Positions 8,258 to 17,125 of a DNA stretch of 64,000 nucleotides are shown here, in pieces (positions within the stretch are counted from its first letter, which is position 1; every line of letters begins with the position of its first letter). Below the pieces are notes generated by a model that worked only from the letters and a program-made list of their open reading frames with translations, was not told the origin of the DNA and did no database searches. Source of the stretch: Bradyrhizobium uaiense (GTDB taxonomy: Bacteria > Pseudomonadota > Alphaproteobacteria > Rhizobiales > Xanthobacteraceae). The position numbers and the translations under genes are program-made. The stretch is from NCBI RefSeq assembly GCF_010811875.1, contig NZ_VKHP01000009.1:1-64000 (forward strand). Direction: 5' to 3'.

Positions 8258-10120
8258 TTACACCTTCCCGAACGGATCGAACCAACCGCGAGTAAAGATT
8301 TTCAATGCCGTATTTGCAGTCGTTGAACGCGCACACACCTGTTGCGCTAGGTTCGTCCAAACGCGAATTTCGGCCATGTTGCCGCTTGTAGTTGACGATG
8401 CTTCAACGCTTGTGCCGCCGGTATTGTAGCTTGGCGCATTGTCGAACATAGCGACGTCATGGACCCACCACACCGTGTTATAAGCGGTGTTCCAACCTAC
8501 AACCGTAAGGATCGCTTGCACTTGGACGCCGGGCGGAACGCTTGCGAGTGTGAACGTTTGCAGCGCAGTAGAAAGATTAGCAATGTTGACGTCGACCGAA
8601 ACGCCGGTCCACCAGAATTCCTGCCCTCGTTGCAGGGTGGGTGTCCATACGCCGCCGCCATACCATTGCGAACCGATGCGACGAAATAGCGTATACCCGC
8701 TAGGCAACGTCGGAGCGGTGGCACTGAGCGACGCGAGAACATCGACCGCGCTCGTTGTCGGATTTTTGATTAGATGAATATGATAGAAGCCGGCCGCGGC
8801 TGCTCCGGTATCGAGAATTCCGCCATTGTTGCCGGCGGACCAATTCGCGCCGATCGTTTTCGCAATCGGTGCGGCCAACACGATCATGTCCGACGCGGTG
8901 CTGTCCGTGGCGACACCGGCTGCGACGGTGAGCAAAGGCGAGGAGCCCGGCGTCGACATGCCAAGCCCATACCAATAACCGCGTATCACGCCCGGCACGC
9001 CAAGATTTTTGATAGCGGCCGGCTTGTTGGAAACGTCGGAAAGATTGTTCACCGACGAGAGATCGCCCGCGCCGGGCTGCCCGACACGGTTGAAATTCCA
9101 GTCTGCAAAGGTGCCGGCACCGGCGGTCCTGTCGACCGTCATCGTGATGATCTGCGCCGCGGGATCGTACAGACAAACGCCTTCCATCCAATTGGTCGGC
9201 GAGCCATTCGACGATGCGCGTAGGCGAACGCCGTTCTGGTATGAAAAGCCTGTGACGGCCGAGAACACTTTCGATCCGACGCCGATCGCGAGCGCGGTCC
9301 CGCTGGTCGCCTCCGTCGCGCTTTGACCAATGAGCAGCCATTTGCCGGCGGCCAGGTCGGTTGCGAACGCTCCTGACAGATGCGGGACGATGCACAGATA
9401 GATATTTTTGTTGAGCGGATGCACGACGACCGACGCCGGCGGCCCGACAACGTAATTCGTCGCGGTTGCCCAAGTCGTCGTATTGCTCCACGGCACAGGG
9501 CCAGTGTCGCCCTTGTCGCCCTTGGCCGCCAGGACCTGCCAGTAAGTCGCGTCGGGCGCGGGATGTCCCGACCCCGGCGCCGGGTTGATCCAGACATAGG
9601 ACGTGCCGGCCGTCGTCTGCACGTCCCCAACCGAATAGACGGCCGCGTTGTCGTAGGCCCCGCGAAAGCTGAAACCCTTGTAGATGCCGAGATAGGTCCA
9701 GACGCCGGCGGCATGAACCCACATTTTCCCGGTCGACGGCTGCAGCGCATATTGGCCGTCCGAGCCGAGCGACGGATCAGGCGCGGCGAGCGACACGTCG
9801 ACAAACCAAAAGAAGCCCGTCGTATTCAGCGCCGCGACAAGCGTCGAAACATCGGCCATCGCTTGCGCGCCGGCGATACGCTGCTGCGACACTCTCCAGA
9901 CGACATAGGCGACGCCGGCCTGCGCGCCGCCACCCCATGGCGGAATGACGAGATGCGTCGGATCAGTGACGTCCGTGATCATCGTCTGAAAATTGCCGAT
10001 CTGCAGGATGTCGCCAGGCCGAACGTTGGTCCCGGACCAGATGGTCCCGACGCCAGTGACGGCCGTTCCGTTCGCGGCGACGGAGATCGTCCCGGTTGAA
10101 TAGCTTGTGAGCGCCGTCAT
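8258..10120 (-). CDS. Tail fibre protein
   Basis: A 620-residue, Gly/Thr/Ser-rich protein with repeated beta-type sequence. It starts with a GTISVAANGTAVTGVGTIW segment common at the N-terminus of phage tail fibres. Near residue 200 there is a short collagen-like stretch (KGDKGDTGP), typical of trimeric fibres. The C-terminal 200 residues are richer in aromatic residues and probably form the receptor-binding tip. It follows the tail-tip genes and precedes a putative fibre chaperone. The name is supported by composition, motifs and position. Confidence 0.85.
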   Translation of the reverse strand: MTALTSYSTGTISVAANGTAVTGVGTIWSGTNVRPGDILQIGNFQTMITDVTDPTHLVIPPWGGGAQAGVAYVVWRVSQQRIAGAQAMADVSTLVAALNTTGFFWFVDVSLAAPDPSLGSDGQYALQPSTGKMWVHAAGVWTYLGIYKGFSFRGAYDNAAVYSVGDVQTTAGTSYVWINPAPGSGHPAPDATYWQVLAAKGDKGDTGPVPWSNTTTWATATNYVVGPPASVVVHPLNKNIYLCIVPHLSGAFATDLAAGKWLLIGQSATEATSGTALAIGVGSKVFSAVTGFSYQNGVRLRASSNGSPTNWMEGVCLYDPAAQIITMTVDRTAGAGTFADWNFNRVGQPGAGDLSSVNNLSDVSNKPAAIKNLGVPGVIRGYWYGLGMSTPGSSPLLTVAAGVATDSTASDMIVLAAPIAKTIGANWSAGNNGGILDTGAAAAGFYHIHLIKNPTTSAVDVLASLSATAPTLPSGYTLFRRIGSQWYGGGVWTPTLQRGQEFWWTGVSVDVNIANLSTALQTFTLASVPPGVQVQAILTVVGWNTAYNTVWWVHDVAMFDNAPSYNTGGTSVEASSTTSGNMAEIRVWTNLAQQVCARSTTANTALKIFTRGWFDPFGKV

Positions 10121-10123
10121 TGG

Positions 10124-10492
10124 CTACGGTCCTTCCTGCATAAAGATGCGCGACGTCCGCGGCGCCGCGGTCGCGTCGGCCTCGGCCTCGATCGCCTCGA
10201 GCTCGGCGACGGTTTTTGCCGCCCGCGTGCGAACGACCATCGATCGCCGCTTGTTTTCCTTGGTCATGAGCTCGTCCGGCTTTGCCAGGATCGTCAGCGC
10301 CAGCGCCTGCGGCGTGACGCCCTCGACGGCTGCCGCCTCGGCGAATTCGGCTGATGGCTCGGCGCCGGCGGCAACAGACGCGGCCAGCGTGCGCTTGCGA
10401 TCGTGCGCGACGTCATGGCCGTCGACCATGTAACGCTCATTGACGCGCGCCTCGACGCGCTTCCGCTTGACCTCGACGACGCTCACCCTCAT
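10124..10492 (-). CDS. Conserved-looking phage protein in tail-tip region, unknown
   Basis: A 122-residue protein, basic at the N-terminus (MRVSVVEVKRKRVEARVNERY) and helical towards the C-terminus (AELEAIEAEADATAA). Its ATG overlaps the stop of the upstream gene. No family recognised. It lies between a beta-rich tail protein and the tail fibre and is probably a minor structural or assembly protein. Confidence 0.7.
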   Translation of the reverse strand: MRVSVVEVKRKRVEARVNERYMVDGHDVAHDRKRTLAASVAAGAEPSAEFAEAAAVEGVTPQALALTILAKPDELMTKENKRRSMVVRTRAAKTVAELEAIEAEADATAAPRTSRIFMQEGP

Positions 10493-11043
10493 GGCGCGAT
10501 CGCCTCGACGTCCAGCCGCCTCACGCGATAGGGATGCGCCGGCACGACGAAAATCGCGTAGCTACCCGGATGATCGACCGAGAACTCGAGCTTTCCATCG
10601 GTCACATGCTCGGAGTGAACCATCGCGCCGTCGAGCACGACGGTCGCATCGAACTCCGCCGGCGCGACCGCGAGCTCGAGCAGATCCTCGCCGTCCGCCT
10701 TGACCGACCTGACCTCGCCGGAGATCTCGACGTCGAGTTTCGGCACCACCTGGCCGTCCTTCACCCAGGCGTCGGCGATATCGACCTCGCCGTCATAGAG
10801 AATGTGCGGGATGCCCATCTCTGCATATCGCTCCGACAGCACGTCCATTCCGATCTCGACCTGCAGCGTGACCGCCGTAATCATGCCGTTGTCGTCATGC
10901 CGGACGATGACTTTCGGCTTGCTGGCCGCGGCCGGCTCCTCGACCGTCTCCGGCGCCGTGCCGACCAAGGCCGCCTGCCCGTCACCACCAGCCGGCATGT
11001 AGCCGGCGACAGCCCATGCCGCGTCGAGCGTTACCCCCGTCAT
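10489..11043 (-). CDS. Tail-tip associated protein, unknown
   Basis: A 184-residue acidic, beta-rich protein. The start at ATG 11043 is supported by CAGGAGG 7 nt upstream; the in-frame extension to 11145 overlaps the previous gene and is rejected. Central segments such as DDNGMITAVTLQVEIGMDVL and PGSYAIFVVPAHPYRVRRLDVEAIAP suggest an immunoglobulin-like or small sandwich fold. It is coupled to its neighbours by 4-bp overlaps within the tail operon. No known family identified. Confidence 0.72.
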   Translation of the reverse strand: MTGVTLDAAWAVAGYMPAGGDGQAALVGTAPETVEEPAAASKPKVIVRHDDNGMITAVTLQVEIGMDVLSERYAEMGIPHILYDGEVDIADAWVKDGQVVPKLDVEISGEVRSVKADGEDLLELAVAPAEFDATVVLDGAMVHSEHVTDGKLEFSVDHPGSYAIFVVPAHPYRVRRLDVEAIAP

Positions 11044-11444
11044 CCTGCGATCCTCCTGAAAAGCGCGTAGTACAGCCGGCCGACCTGGTTGCCGAATTTG
11101 AACCGGAACTGCAGCGACGAGGTCGTGACCTGCGCGTAAACCCAATAGTCGGAGCTGTTGCCCCGAAAGTTGGTAAAGCCCAGATACTGGCTCCCAGGCG
11201 CGAGTGTGATGTTTGTGTCCGTGTAGGCCGCCAGGAACGGGACAGCATCAAGCGTCGACGGGAAGAAAAACGTCGCGACAGAGTCCTGCGAGCTATCGAG
11301 TATCCCCGACGCAAAGAACTGATGCCCCGACCAACGTGAATCGAACACCATCTGGTCGATATTCGCAGTGGTCACGTCGACCCCCGGCAGGCTTACGCTC
11401 ATTGCCGCGCCGGCGCCGGACTGGATCAAGACGCGCCTAACCAT
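11040..11444 (-). CDS. Tail-tip appendage protein 3 of a paralogous trio
   Basis: A 134-residue protein starting at ATG 11444, overlapping the upstream stop. Residues about 13-36 (SVSLPGVDVTTAN and MVFDSRW) follow the pattern x-x-PG-x-D-V ... F-D-S seen in many phage tail-tip accessory proteins. The two genes before it have the same plan (SRPGVDVLATSS ... LLRSE; SKPGYDAENPP ... LSLDSR), and all three end in aromatic beta-strand-like sequence. Probably an appendage or receptor-contact protein. Confidence 0.72.
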   Translation of the reverse strand: MVRRVLIQSGAGAAMSVSLPGVDVTTANIDQMVFDSRWSGHQFFASGILDSSQDSVATFFFPSTLDAVPFLAAYTDTNITLAPGSQYLGFTNFRGNSSDYWVYAQVTTSSLQFRFKFGNQVGRLYYALFRRIAG

Positions 11445-11881
11445 CAGAGACCAAGGCTGCGGTGGAAGATCATGTAATCCACATAGAAATTGTAGTCCTC
11501 GCTGGTGTTGTTCAGCGTGATCTTGTTGTTCCAGAACACCAGGCCCATGCCAACTTCGTAAGTGAAGACGCCGCTGACCGTGCCCTCGCGCGCTGCCATG
11601 CCGAGATTGTAGGGGTAGGCAACCACGCCGCCGTCGATATAGGCCTCGAACCAAACATAGGGCGTTCTGGTGAACGTCGCCGGATAGGGAATGTTCTGGT
11701 CGCCGCTGCCGATCGGCAGATAGATCGATCCCGACATGACGATCTGGTCATTCTTGGTTTCAGACCGCAGCAGAAAGTCTGCATTGCTCGAGGTCGCGAG
11801 GACGTCGACGCCAGGCCGCGACAGCCAAGCGCCATAGGCACCCAGAAACGAGTTGTAGCCCGCGTGAAAGCGCCGCGTCAT
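11444..11881 (-). CDS. Tail-tip appendage protein 2 of a paralogous trio
   Basis: A 145-residue protein with the SRPGVDVLATSSNADFLLRS motif at about residues 21-40, then an aromatic beta-rich body (TPYVWFEAYIDGGVVAYPY) and the ending YVDYMIFHRSLGL. It is related in plan to the genes on both sides. It lies two bases after its upstream neighbour, in the operon following the TipJ-like gene, so a role at the distal tail is likely. Confidence 0.72.
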   Translation of the reverse strand: MTRRFHAGYNSFLGAYGAWLSRPGVDVLATSSNADFLLRSETKNDQIVMSGSIYLPIGSGDQNIPYPATFTRTPYVWFEAYIDGGVVAYPYNLGMAAREGTVSGVFTYEVGMGLVFWNNKITLNNTSEDYNFYVDYMIFHRSLGL

Positions 11882-11882
11882 C

Positions 11883-12314
11883 TCACCAGACCTGCCAGGC
11901 GATGTAATAGAGGTTGACGCCCGTTCCCATGACGCGCGAGCGCCTGTATCGCCAATCGTCCGAGATCAAAAACCCGTCTTTGTAGAGGATCGGCACCCAG
12001 CTCGAGCGCTGGTAAGCAATGCTCGAATTCGCATCCCGGCAAACCATCGCTTTCGAGTACAGCGCAACACCAGCTGACGGGATGCTGTAAGCGACGATGT
12101 CGATCGCCGGCGGATGCGGATAAGTCGTCGAATAGAAGACCTTGCCGTTGCCGAAAACGGTGCTCGGAAACAGGCCGACCTCGAGCGGCCGCCCCTGGTT
12201 CAAGCGCGAATCCAGTGACAAATATTTGTAGTCGACGGCCGGCGGATTCTCGGCGTCATAGCCCGGCTTTGAAACCGTGACGCGGTCCGCAGCGATATAG
12301 ATGCGCTTGGTCAC
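11883..12314 (-). CDS. Tail-tip appendage protein 1 of a paralogous trio
   Basis: A 143-residue protein beginning MTKRIYIAADRVTVSKPGYD; the SKPG-x-D motif and the later YLSLDSR match the pattern of the two downstream paralogues. The rest is beta-rich and aromatic (GVNLYYIAWQVW at the end). Its ATG overlaps the stop of the TipJ-like gene by 4 bp. Function is inferred from position and family pattern. Confidence 0.72.
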   Translation of the reverse strand: MTKRIYIAADRVTVSKPGYDAENPPAVDYKYLSLDSRLNQGRPLEVGLFPSTVFGNGKVFYSTTYPHPPAIDIVAYSIPSAGVALYSKAMVCRDANSSIAYQRSSWVPILYKDGFLISDDWRYRRSRVMGTGVNLYYIAWQVW

Positions 12315-15300
12315 GAGTCTGAGATCGTGATGGTGCCGCCGGTCAGGTTTATGACCATCAGGCCCGACGTGCTCTGAATGACACCCGCCGTCAAAGTGCC
12401 GACGTTGGCCGTGATCGCGCTCAGCACGCCGATATTCATCATCCGCGCGGTCAGGACGCCGTCGAGATACATATTCGCCGTGATCCCGATCGAGGCGACG
12501 CCGCCGATCGTGCCAACGGAAAACACGGCTTTCGGCACATTGCCGTTATAGCCAGGCAGCTGGATCTGGAACTTGTCGGCGACGACCGTGAACGCCGACA
12601 CGCCCGGTCCGCCGTTGACCAGCTGAATTCCGGTCACATAGCCGCTGACGTTGAGCGTCAGCGACCAGGCCGCAGCAGCGTATCCGTTGAGCTGCGCGAT
12701 CGCCGTCGACTGCTGAGTGATCGAGGCATTGACGTCGCCGAACTCGGCTGTAACCGACGTGCTGAGATCCGCAACGGCCTGCTGCGCGTTGACGGCGACC
12801 GTCTGGACCGTTGCGATCTGCGCGAACGCCGCCCCGACACGGGCTGACATTTCCGACCGGATGGACTTCATGTCGAGCCAGTTGCGCGCGTCCTGGTTGG
12901 CAACGCCGGCCGCGATCGTCTGCAGCGCGGTATTGATCTCGTCGTTATTTTGATCGGCGACCTCGGTCACCTGCTTTTTCAGGGCCGCGTTAAACGACTC
13001 GAGCGTGACCATTCCCGGCGAGAGCTTGACGGTCGGAGCCTCGAGGTCGACGAACGAATAGGCGCCGCGCATCGTCGCATTGACCGCCTGGACGCGGAGA
13101 CGCACCGCGGCCAGGCTGACGACCGTATCGAACTGGTTTTCGGCCGCCTCATAGACCTGCGTCCAATTCTTGCCCTCGTCATAGGAGACGCCGGCGACGT
13201 AGTAGATCGCGCCCGCGGTCGGAAACCAGCTGGCGAACAGCCTCGGCTCGGCCGTGCCCTGGCTGATGTAGGCATTGAGGCCGAACACCAGCGGGACCTT
13301 GTCGTTTGACGGATACTGCGCGCTCGGTAGCACCGGCGGGTTGCCGAGATCCGTCGCATGAACCCGTTGGTCATCCACAACCATGTTGAGCGTGAACTGG
13401 CCGCCGTTCGGCGAGCCATCCAGGACGACGCACAGCCTCGACTGGCTAGCGCCCGTGCCAAGGTCAAATGACGGATACTCGGCGCCATCCTCGCGCGCCA
13501 GGACGGCCGCCAGCGTGGTCGCCTGCGCCGTCTGAGCTGCCGCCAGGCTCGCAGCGTCGAGGACGGCATGCGCAGCATCGACGCCGCGGCTGCAGAGCAC
13601 CGGGCCAAAGAATTTTCCGTTCGGCTTCCGCAGGCGGATATAGAACGGCCCCTCATCCCAGACCGGCGCCGGATTGAGCTGCAGCGTCGCGCCGGCGACG
13701 CCGACGACGGCGCCGCCATAGCCATACGTCTCCGGCAGGTCGGATTGAACCCGCACCACAGATCCGCGCGTGATCGCCCTGCCCTCGTATTCCGAGCCGA
13801 GCGCCACATTTTCGCGCCGATAGATCGACTGCAGGTAATAGAACGCGCATTCCCGGAACGCCTGGTCACGGTTGACGATGCCGTCGACACGCTTGGTCTC
13901 GGCATTGACCGACGTGAAAGCGTCGCTGTCCGGCGGATATTGCACCTGCGCCGGCCGCCAGGTCTGCTCGTCGACATACTCGACCACGACGGCGTCGGGA
14001 TCTTCCTCGCCGAGCATGGTGAAACTGACCTGCATCGAATCCCGCACGATCTCGCGATCGGTCAGGAGCATGGTCGGCACGTCGCGCCACTCGTCGCGGA
14101 CGATCGACACGGTATCGCCGAGCCAAAAATGCTGCGCGCGCGACGGCGCCAGGATCTTGTTTAGCGCGTCAGGCACGGCGACGGCCGTCGTAAAGCGATA
14201 ATCGAACGTGTCGCCGCGCGCATCGCAGCCGGCGGCGTGATTTACAACGGCATTGAAATCGACCTTGGCGATCGACAGGCCCGAGCCATATTGCCCGCTG
14301 GTGACCGCGTCGAGGAAAGCCCAAGCCGGGTTACGGGTTGCCTGCGTCACGAACGCCGCGCCGTTCCAAACCGGGACCTTGCGCGTCCCGAGGACGCCGA
14401 ATTTATAGGAGCCCTGCGTCGACTGTGACGCCTTCAACCGGATCGCGATCGTCGAGACGTCCGGAAACGAATTATTGCCCTTCAGGAACGACCGCAGGCC
14501 AGCCCAGAGCACGGAGTTACTGCCGGCGGTTCCGGCGAGCTCGGCATCCTCGCGGCGAAAGCGGACCAGGTAGCGGCCAGGCGCAACGTCGACCTTGACG
14601 CTGTCACGGACTGGCGCCTGCGAGGCGTACTGCCGCACGATCGAGAACAGCGGATTAAACGGCCCGGTCTGCGCGCCGGCGTTGTCGCAGGTCGCATATT
14701 CCGCTGTAAGGCCGACGTTTGAATAGCCGATAGAGCCATCCTTTCCGTTGACCGTGTAGCACCCGGCCGCAAAGACAAAATCGACGGCGAGCGATTGCGC
14801 CAGCGTTCCCGCCGGGTTGGCCGCAAACGGCCCGATCCACGCGCCAGGCGTGCGCGCCGAGGCGCCAAACGGCAGGCCGTTTGAATCGTATTGGCCGCCC
14901 GACGTTCCAGATCCAGAGGGAAGCTGCTGGCCACTGACCTCGGCGGACTGGTCGACGTTGGTCGGAAACAACGTGACCGGGCTGCCAGGCTCATAGAACG
15001 CGATCTGCGCGTTGCTGAATGCCGCCGCGATCCCGTTGGTCGCGTCCCAGAACACGGTATCGTCGATATAGACGGCCTCGTATTGCATGCTGCCCATGGT
15101 CGGCGACAGCAGGACGTTGAGGTATTGATCGTTGGCGACGAATTCGCCCCAGGGCGTCGCGGCGAAATCCGGATAGTCCTTTACGCGGCCATACCAGACC
15201 GGCAAAGGCTGGCCGAGCTTGGCGACGTTGCCCTGCGCCGCGACTGAATAAATCTGATCCTGCGTTGCGGTCGGCGTATTGGTCGCGCCGGCCTTTGGCG

Positions 15301-15817
15301 CGACCAGGGCGTTGACGAGCAGCGAGCCGCCGATGCCGATCGCCGCCGTCGTCGCGAGCGCGCCGAACGTGCCGGCGCCGAACAGCGCGGGACCGGCCCA
15401 GATCGCGAAGGCCGAGACCGCGACCAACGCGACCAGGCCGATGATCTGCTTGGCCGCGTTGCCGCCGCCCTGGCCGCCGAGCGGATAGGACATGAAGCGG
15501 ACGGCGTCGGCCGGCCCGATGCGGCGCGACCGCCAATCCCGGCGCAGCACCGCCTCGCCGTTGATCTCGAGCACGGTCGGCAGGCCCTTCTTGAACTGCC
15601 AGCCGAAATCCCGATCGCGCTTTGCCCAGCCTGTTCGCCGCAGAAAGGCCGTGACGGTTTCCCTCGGCCGCGGCTCGGCGCGATCGACCTCGAGGCCCGG
15701 CATCACCAGATGCAGCACCGGCTGACGCGCGGCGTCGCTGCGCCGCGCGCGACGAGCTCGCGGACGCTCGGGTGAGCTCGCCGGCGGCTTGGGCAATCGC
15801 TTCACAGATCCGTGCAT
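12311..15817 (-). CDS. Tail-tip host-specificity protein (TipJ/gpJ-like)
   Basis: A 1168-residue protein, the largest in the tail region, expected to close the tail tube and contact the host. A basic N-terminus is followed by a region around residues 125-190 with two hydrophobic, glycine-rich stretches (IIGLVALVAVSAFAIWAG), typical of J-type proteins. Then come beta domains (GQPLPVWYGRVKDYPDFAATPWGEFV) and fibronectin-like modules with a helical segment near the C-terminus. The order tape measure, minor tail, DUF1833, NlpC/P60, TipJ matches other rhizobial siphophages. A GTG at 15805, overlapping the previous stop as GTGA, is an alternative start. Confidence 0.88.
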   Translation of the reverse strand: MHGSVKRLPKPPASSPERPRARRARRSDAARQPVLHLVMPGLEVDRAEPRPRETVTAFLRRTGWAKRDRDFGWQFKKGLPTVLEINGEAVLRRDWRSRRIGPADAVRFMSYPLGGQGGGNAAKQIIGLVALVAVSAFAIWAGPALFGAGTFGALATTAAIGIGGSLLVNALVAPKAGATNTPTATQDQIYSVAAQGNVAKLGQPLPVWYGRVKDYPDFAATPWGEFVANDQYLNVLLSPTMGSMQYEAVYIDDTVFWDATNGIAAAFSNAQIAFYEPGSPVTLFPTNVDQSAEVSGQQLPSGSGTSGGQYDSNGLPFGASARTPGAWIGPFAANPAGTLAQSLAVDFVFAAGCYTVNGKDGSIGYSNVGLTAEYATCDNAGAQTGPFNPLFSIVRQYASQAPVRDSVKVDVAPGRYLVRFRREDAELAGTAGSNSVLWAGLRSFLKGNNSFPDVSTIAIRLKASQSTQGSYKFGVLGTRKVPVWNGAAFVTQATRNPAWAFLDAVTSGQYGSGLSIAKVDFNAVVNHAAGCDARGDTFDYRFTTAVAVPDALNKILAPSRAQHFWLGDTVSIVRDEWRDVPTMLLTDREIVRDSMQVSFTMLGEEDPDAVVVEYVDEQTWRPAQVQYPPDSDAFTSVNAETKRVDGIVNRDQAFRECAFYYLQSIYRRENVALGSEYEGRAITRGSVVRVQSDLPETYGYGGAVVGVAGATLQLNPAPVWDEGPFYIRLRKPNGKFFGPVLCSRGVDAAHAVLDAASLAAAQTAQATTLAAVLAREDGAEYPSFDLGTGASQSRLCVVLDGSPNGGQFTLNMVVDDQRVHATDLGNPPVLPSAQYPSNDKVPLVFGLNAYISQGTAEPRLFASWFPTAGAIYYVAGVSYDEGKNWTQVYEAAENQFDTVVSLAAVRLRVQAVNATMRGAYSFVDLEAPTVKLSPGMVTLESFNAALKKQVTEVADQNNDEINTALQTIAAGVANQDARNWLDMKSIRSEMSARVGAAFAQIATVQTVAVNAQQAVADLSTSVTAEFGDVNASITQQSTAIAQLNGYAAAAWSLTLNVSGYVTGIQLVNGGPGVSAFTVVADKFQIQLPGYNGNVPKAVFSVGTIGGVASIGITANMYLDGVLTARMMNIGVLSAITANVGTLTAGVIQSTSGLMVINLTGGTITISDS

Positions 15818-16224
15818 GTCACCGGCTCAAAGAACATGAGGTTTTTCCAACCCACCTGGCGCAGCGCCAGGACGGTTTCGCAGGCAACGCCCGCGTGGCT
15901 ATCGCAGTGGATCACCCGGCCCTCCTGGCGCAGCCAGACGCCGATATGCGCGGGAAACCGGGCATGGGCCATCAGGACCAGCGCGCCGTCAGCAGCCATC
16001 ACCAGGCCGCCAGGACCGTCCGGCACCTGGCGCCAGCGCGTGCGCTCCGGATGGCCGGCGAATTCCTCGAGCACCCAACGCCGGCTGAAATCGGCCGGCA
16101 CCGCGATTTGTGGCAGCTCGCGGCCGAACAGCTCGCGCTGGACATGGCAGGCGAAATCCCAGCAGTTGCGCGACTGCCAGGCCCACGGCTCGCCGATCAG
16201 CGGCGAGAGAAAATCGGACCGCAT
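15802..16224 (-). CDS. NlpC/P60-type tail tip peptidase
   Basis: A 140-residue protein starting at ATG 16224, coupled to the upstream stop. The catalytic cysteine is in SRNCWDFACHVQRELFG and the likely catalytic His is in FPAHIGVWL, matching the Cys...His layout of NlpC/P60 cell-wall peptidases such as lambda gpK. It would sit at the tail tip and cut peptidoglycan during DNA entry. Size and position just before TipJ are as expected. Confidence 0.85.
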   Translation of the reverse strand: MRSDFLSPLIGEPWAWQSRNCWDFACHVQRELFGRELPQIAVPADFSRRWVLEEFAGHPERTRWRQVPDGPGGLVMAADGALVLMAHARFPAHIGVWLRQEGRVIHCDSHAGVACETVLALRQVGWKNLMFFEPVTCTDL

Positions 16225-16748
16225 CACGGCAGCAGGCTCGGAAACTGGATATAGTCGTAATTCCGCGTCAGCCGCGGAAACCGCTTGTTCTGCAGGTTTT
16301 TGACCATGACCGTTCCGGTCAGCGATGCCGCAACCATCTGGACGCTGCGCAGCTCGAACTCGATCGGCCCGTAGGCCGGCTCGGTCAGGTCGCTGCCGAG
16401 GTACTCGCGATAAAGCACCTGGATATATTCCCGCGTACCCTGCGCAGCCCGGATCTTCGGCACCAGCTCGCGGTTCACGTTGTCGATCTTGATCGTGGTC
16501 GACGGTGGCTGCCCTTCCTTCTGCTCCGGATAGCCGGCCTCGAAAGGACACGCGATGAAGGTCACGGTCTCGCCGGCGTTGCGCGGCGCGCTCGCCTCGA
16601 GCCCAAACGTCATATCGTCGCCGACATTGGCGACAACCCGCGCCGGCTGGTCGAATGACGACTGCCAGAGCTCGAGCGTGTAATAGATCCGCGCGCTCGG
16701 CGGACACGAGGCATAGGCCTCTAGCAGCGCTTCATTGTGCGTCGGCAT
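16224..16748 (-). CDS. DUF1833-like minor tail protein
   Basis: A 174-residue protein starting at ATG 16748. The sequence (ARIYYTLELWQSSFDQPARVV, FIACPFEAGYPEQKEGQPPS, EYIQVLYREYLGSD) fits the DUF1833 family of phage distal tail proteins as I recall it. These are found between the post-tape-measure gene and the NlpC/P60 gene, as here. It is probably part of the baseplate-like tail tip. Confidence 0.8.
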   Translation of the reverse strand: MPTHNEALLEAYASCPPSARIYYTLELWQSSFDQPARVVANVGDDMTFGLEASAPRNAGETVTFIACPFEAGYPEQKEGQPPSTTIKIDNVNRELVPKIRAAQGTREYIQVLYREYLGSDLTEPAYGPIEFELRSVQMVAASLTGTVMVKNLQNKRFPRLTRNYDYIQFPSLLP

Positions 16749-16750
16749 GG

Positions 16751-17122
16751 CTAGACGTCGTAAACCCGGAGCGTCATGCGGACGTCGACCTGCTCCGGAT
16801 TGGGCCAGCTCGCGACCAGGGCCGTTCCCGGCTTGATGAATTGGCAGACCTTGTTCGCCATCGACGTCCCGAGCCAAACATCAATGGTGAAACGCGCCGT
16901 TCCGAGGTTGAGCGTGGTCTTTACCCACTCGACAAACGTGTCGTAGTCGGCCGCATAAAAGCGAACCGTCTGCGTCACCGTGCCGACATTGTCGCCAGGT
17001 CGCGGCCGTTGCCGCGTGTTGCCCTGCTCCATATCGGTCGCGATCGGATCGCGCATGCGCTGCAGGCCGAAACCCTCTTTGAGGATGACGGCGTTTGCAA
17101 TTGGGAATGCCGGCAAAGCCAT
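16751..17122 (-). CDS. Minor tail protein downstream of tape measure
   Basis: A 123-residue protein with beta-type sequence (VRFYAADYDTFVEWVKTTL, RFTIDVWLGTSMANKVCQF, DVRMTLRVYDV). It lies 3 bases after the tape-measure stop and 2 bases before the DUF1833 gene, the position of distal tail (lambda gpM/L-like) proteins. No firm family name. Confidence 0.75.
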   Translation of the reverse strand: MALPAFPIANAVILKEGFGLQRMRDPIATDMEQGNTRQRPRPGDNVGTVTQTVRFYAADYDTFVEWVKTTLNLGTARFTIDVWLGTSMANKVCQFIKPGTALVASWPNPEQVDVRMTLRVYDV

Positions 17123-17125
17123 TGC

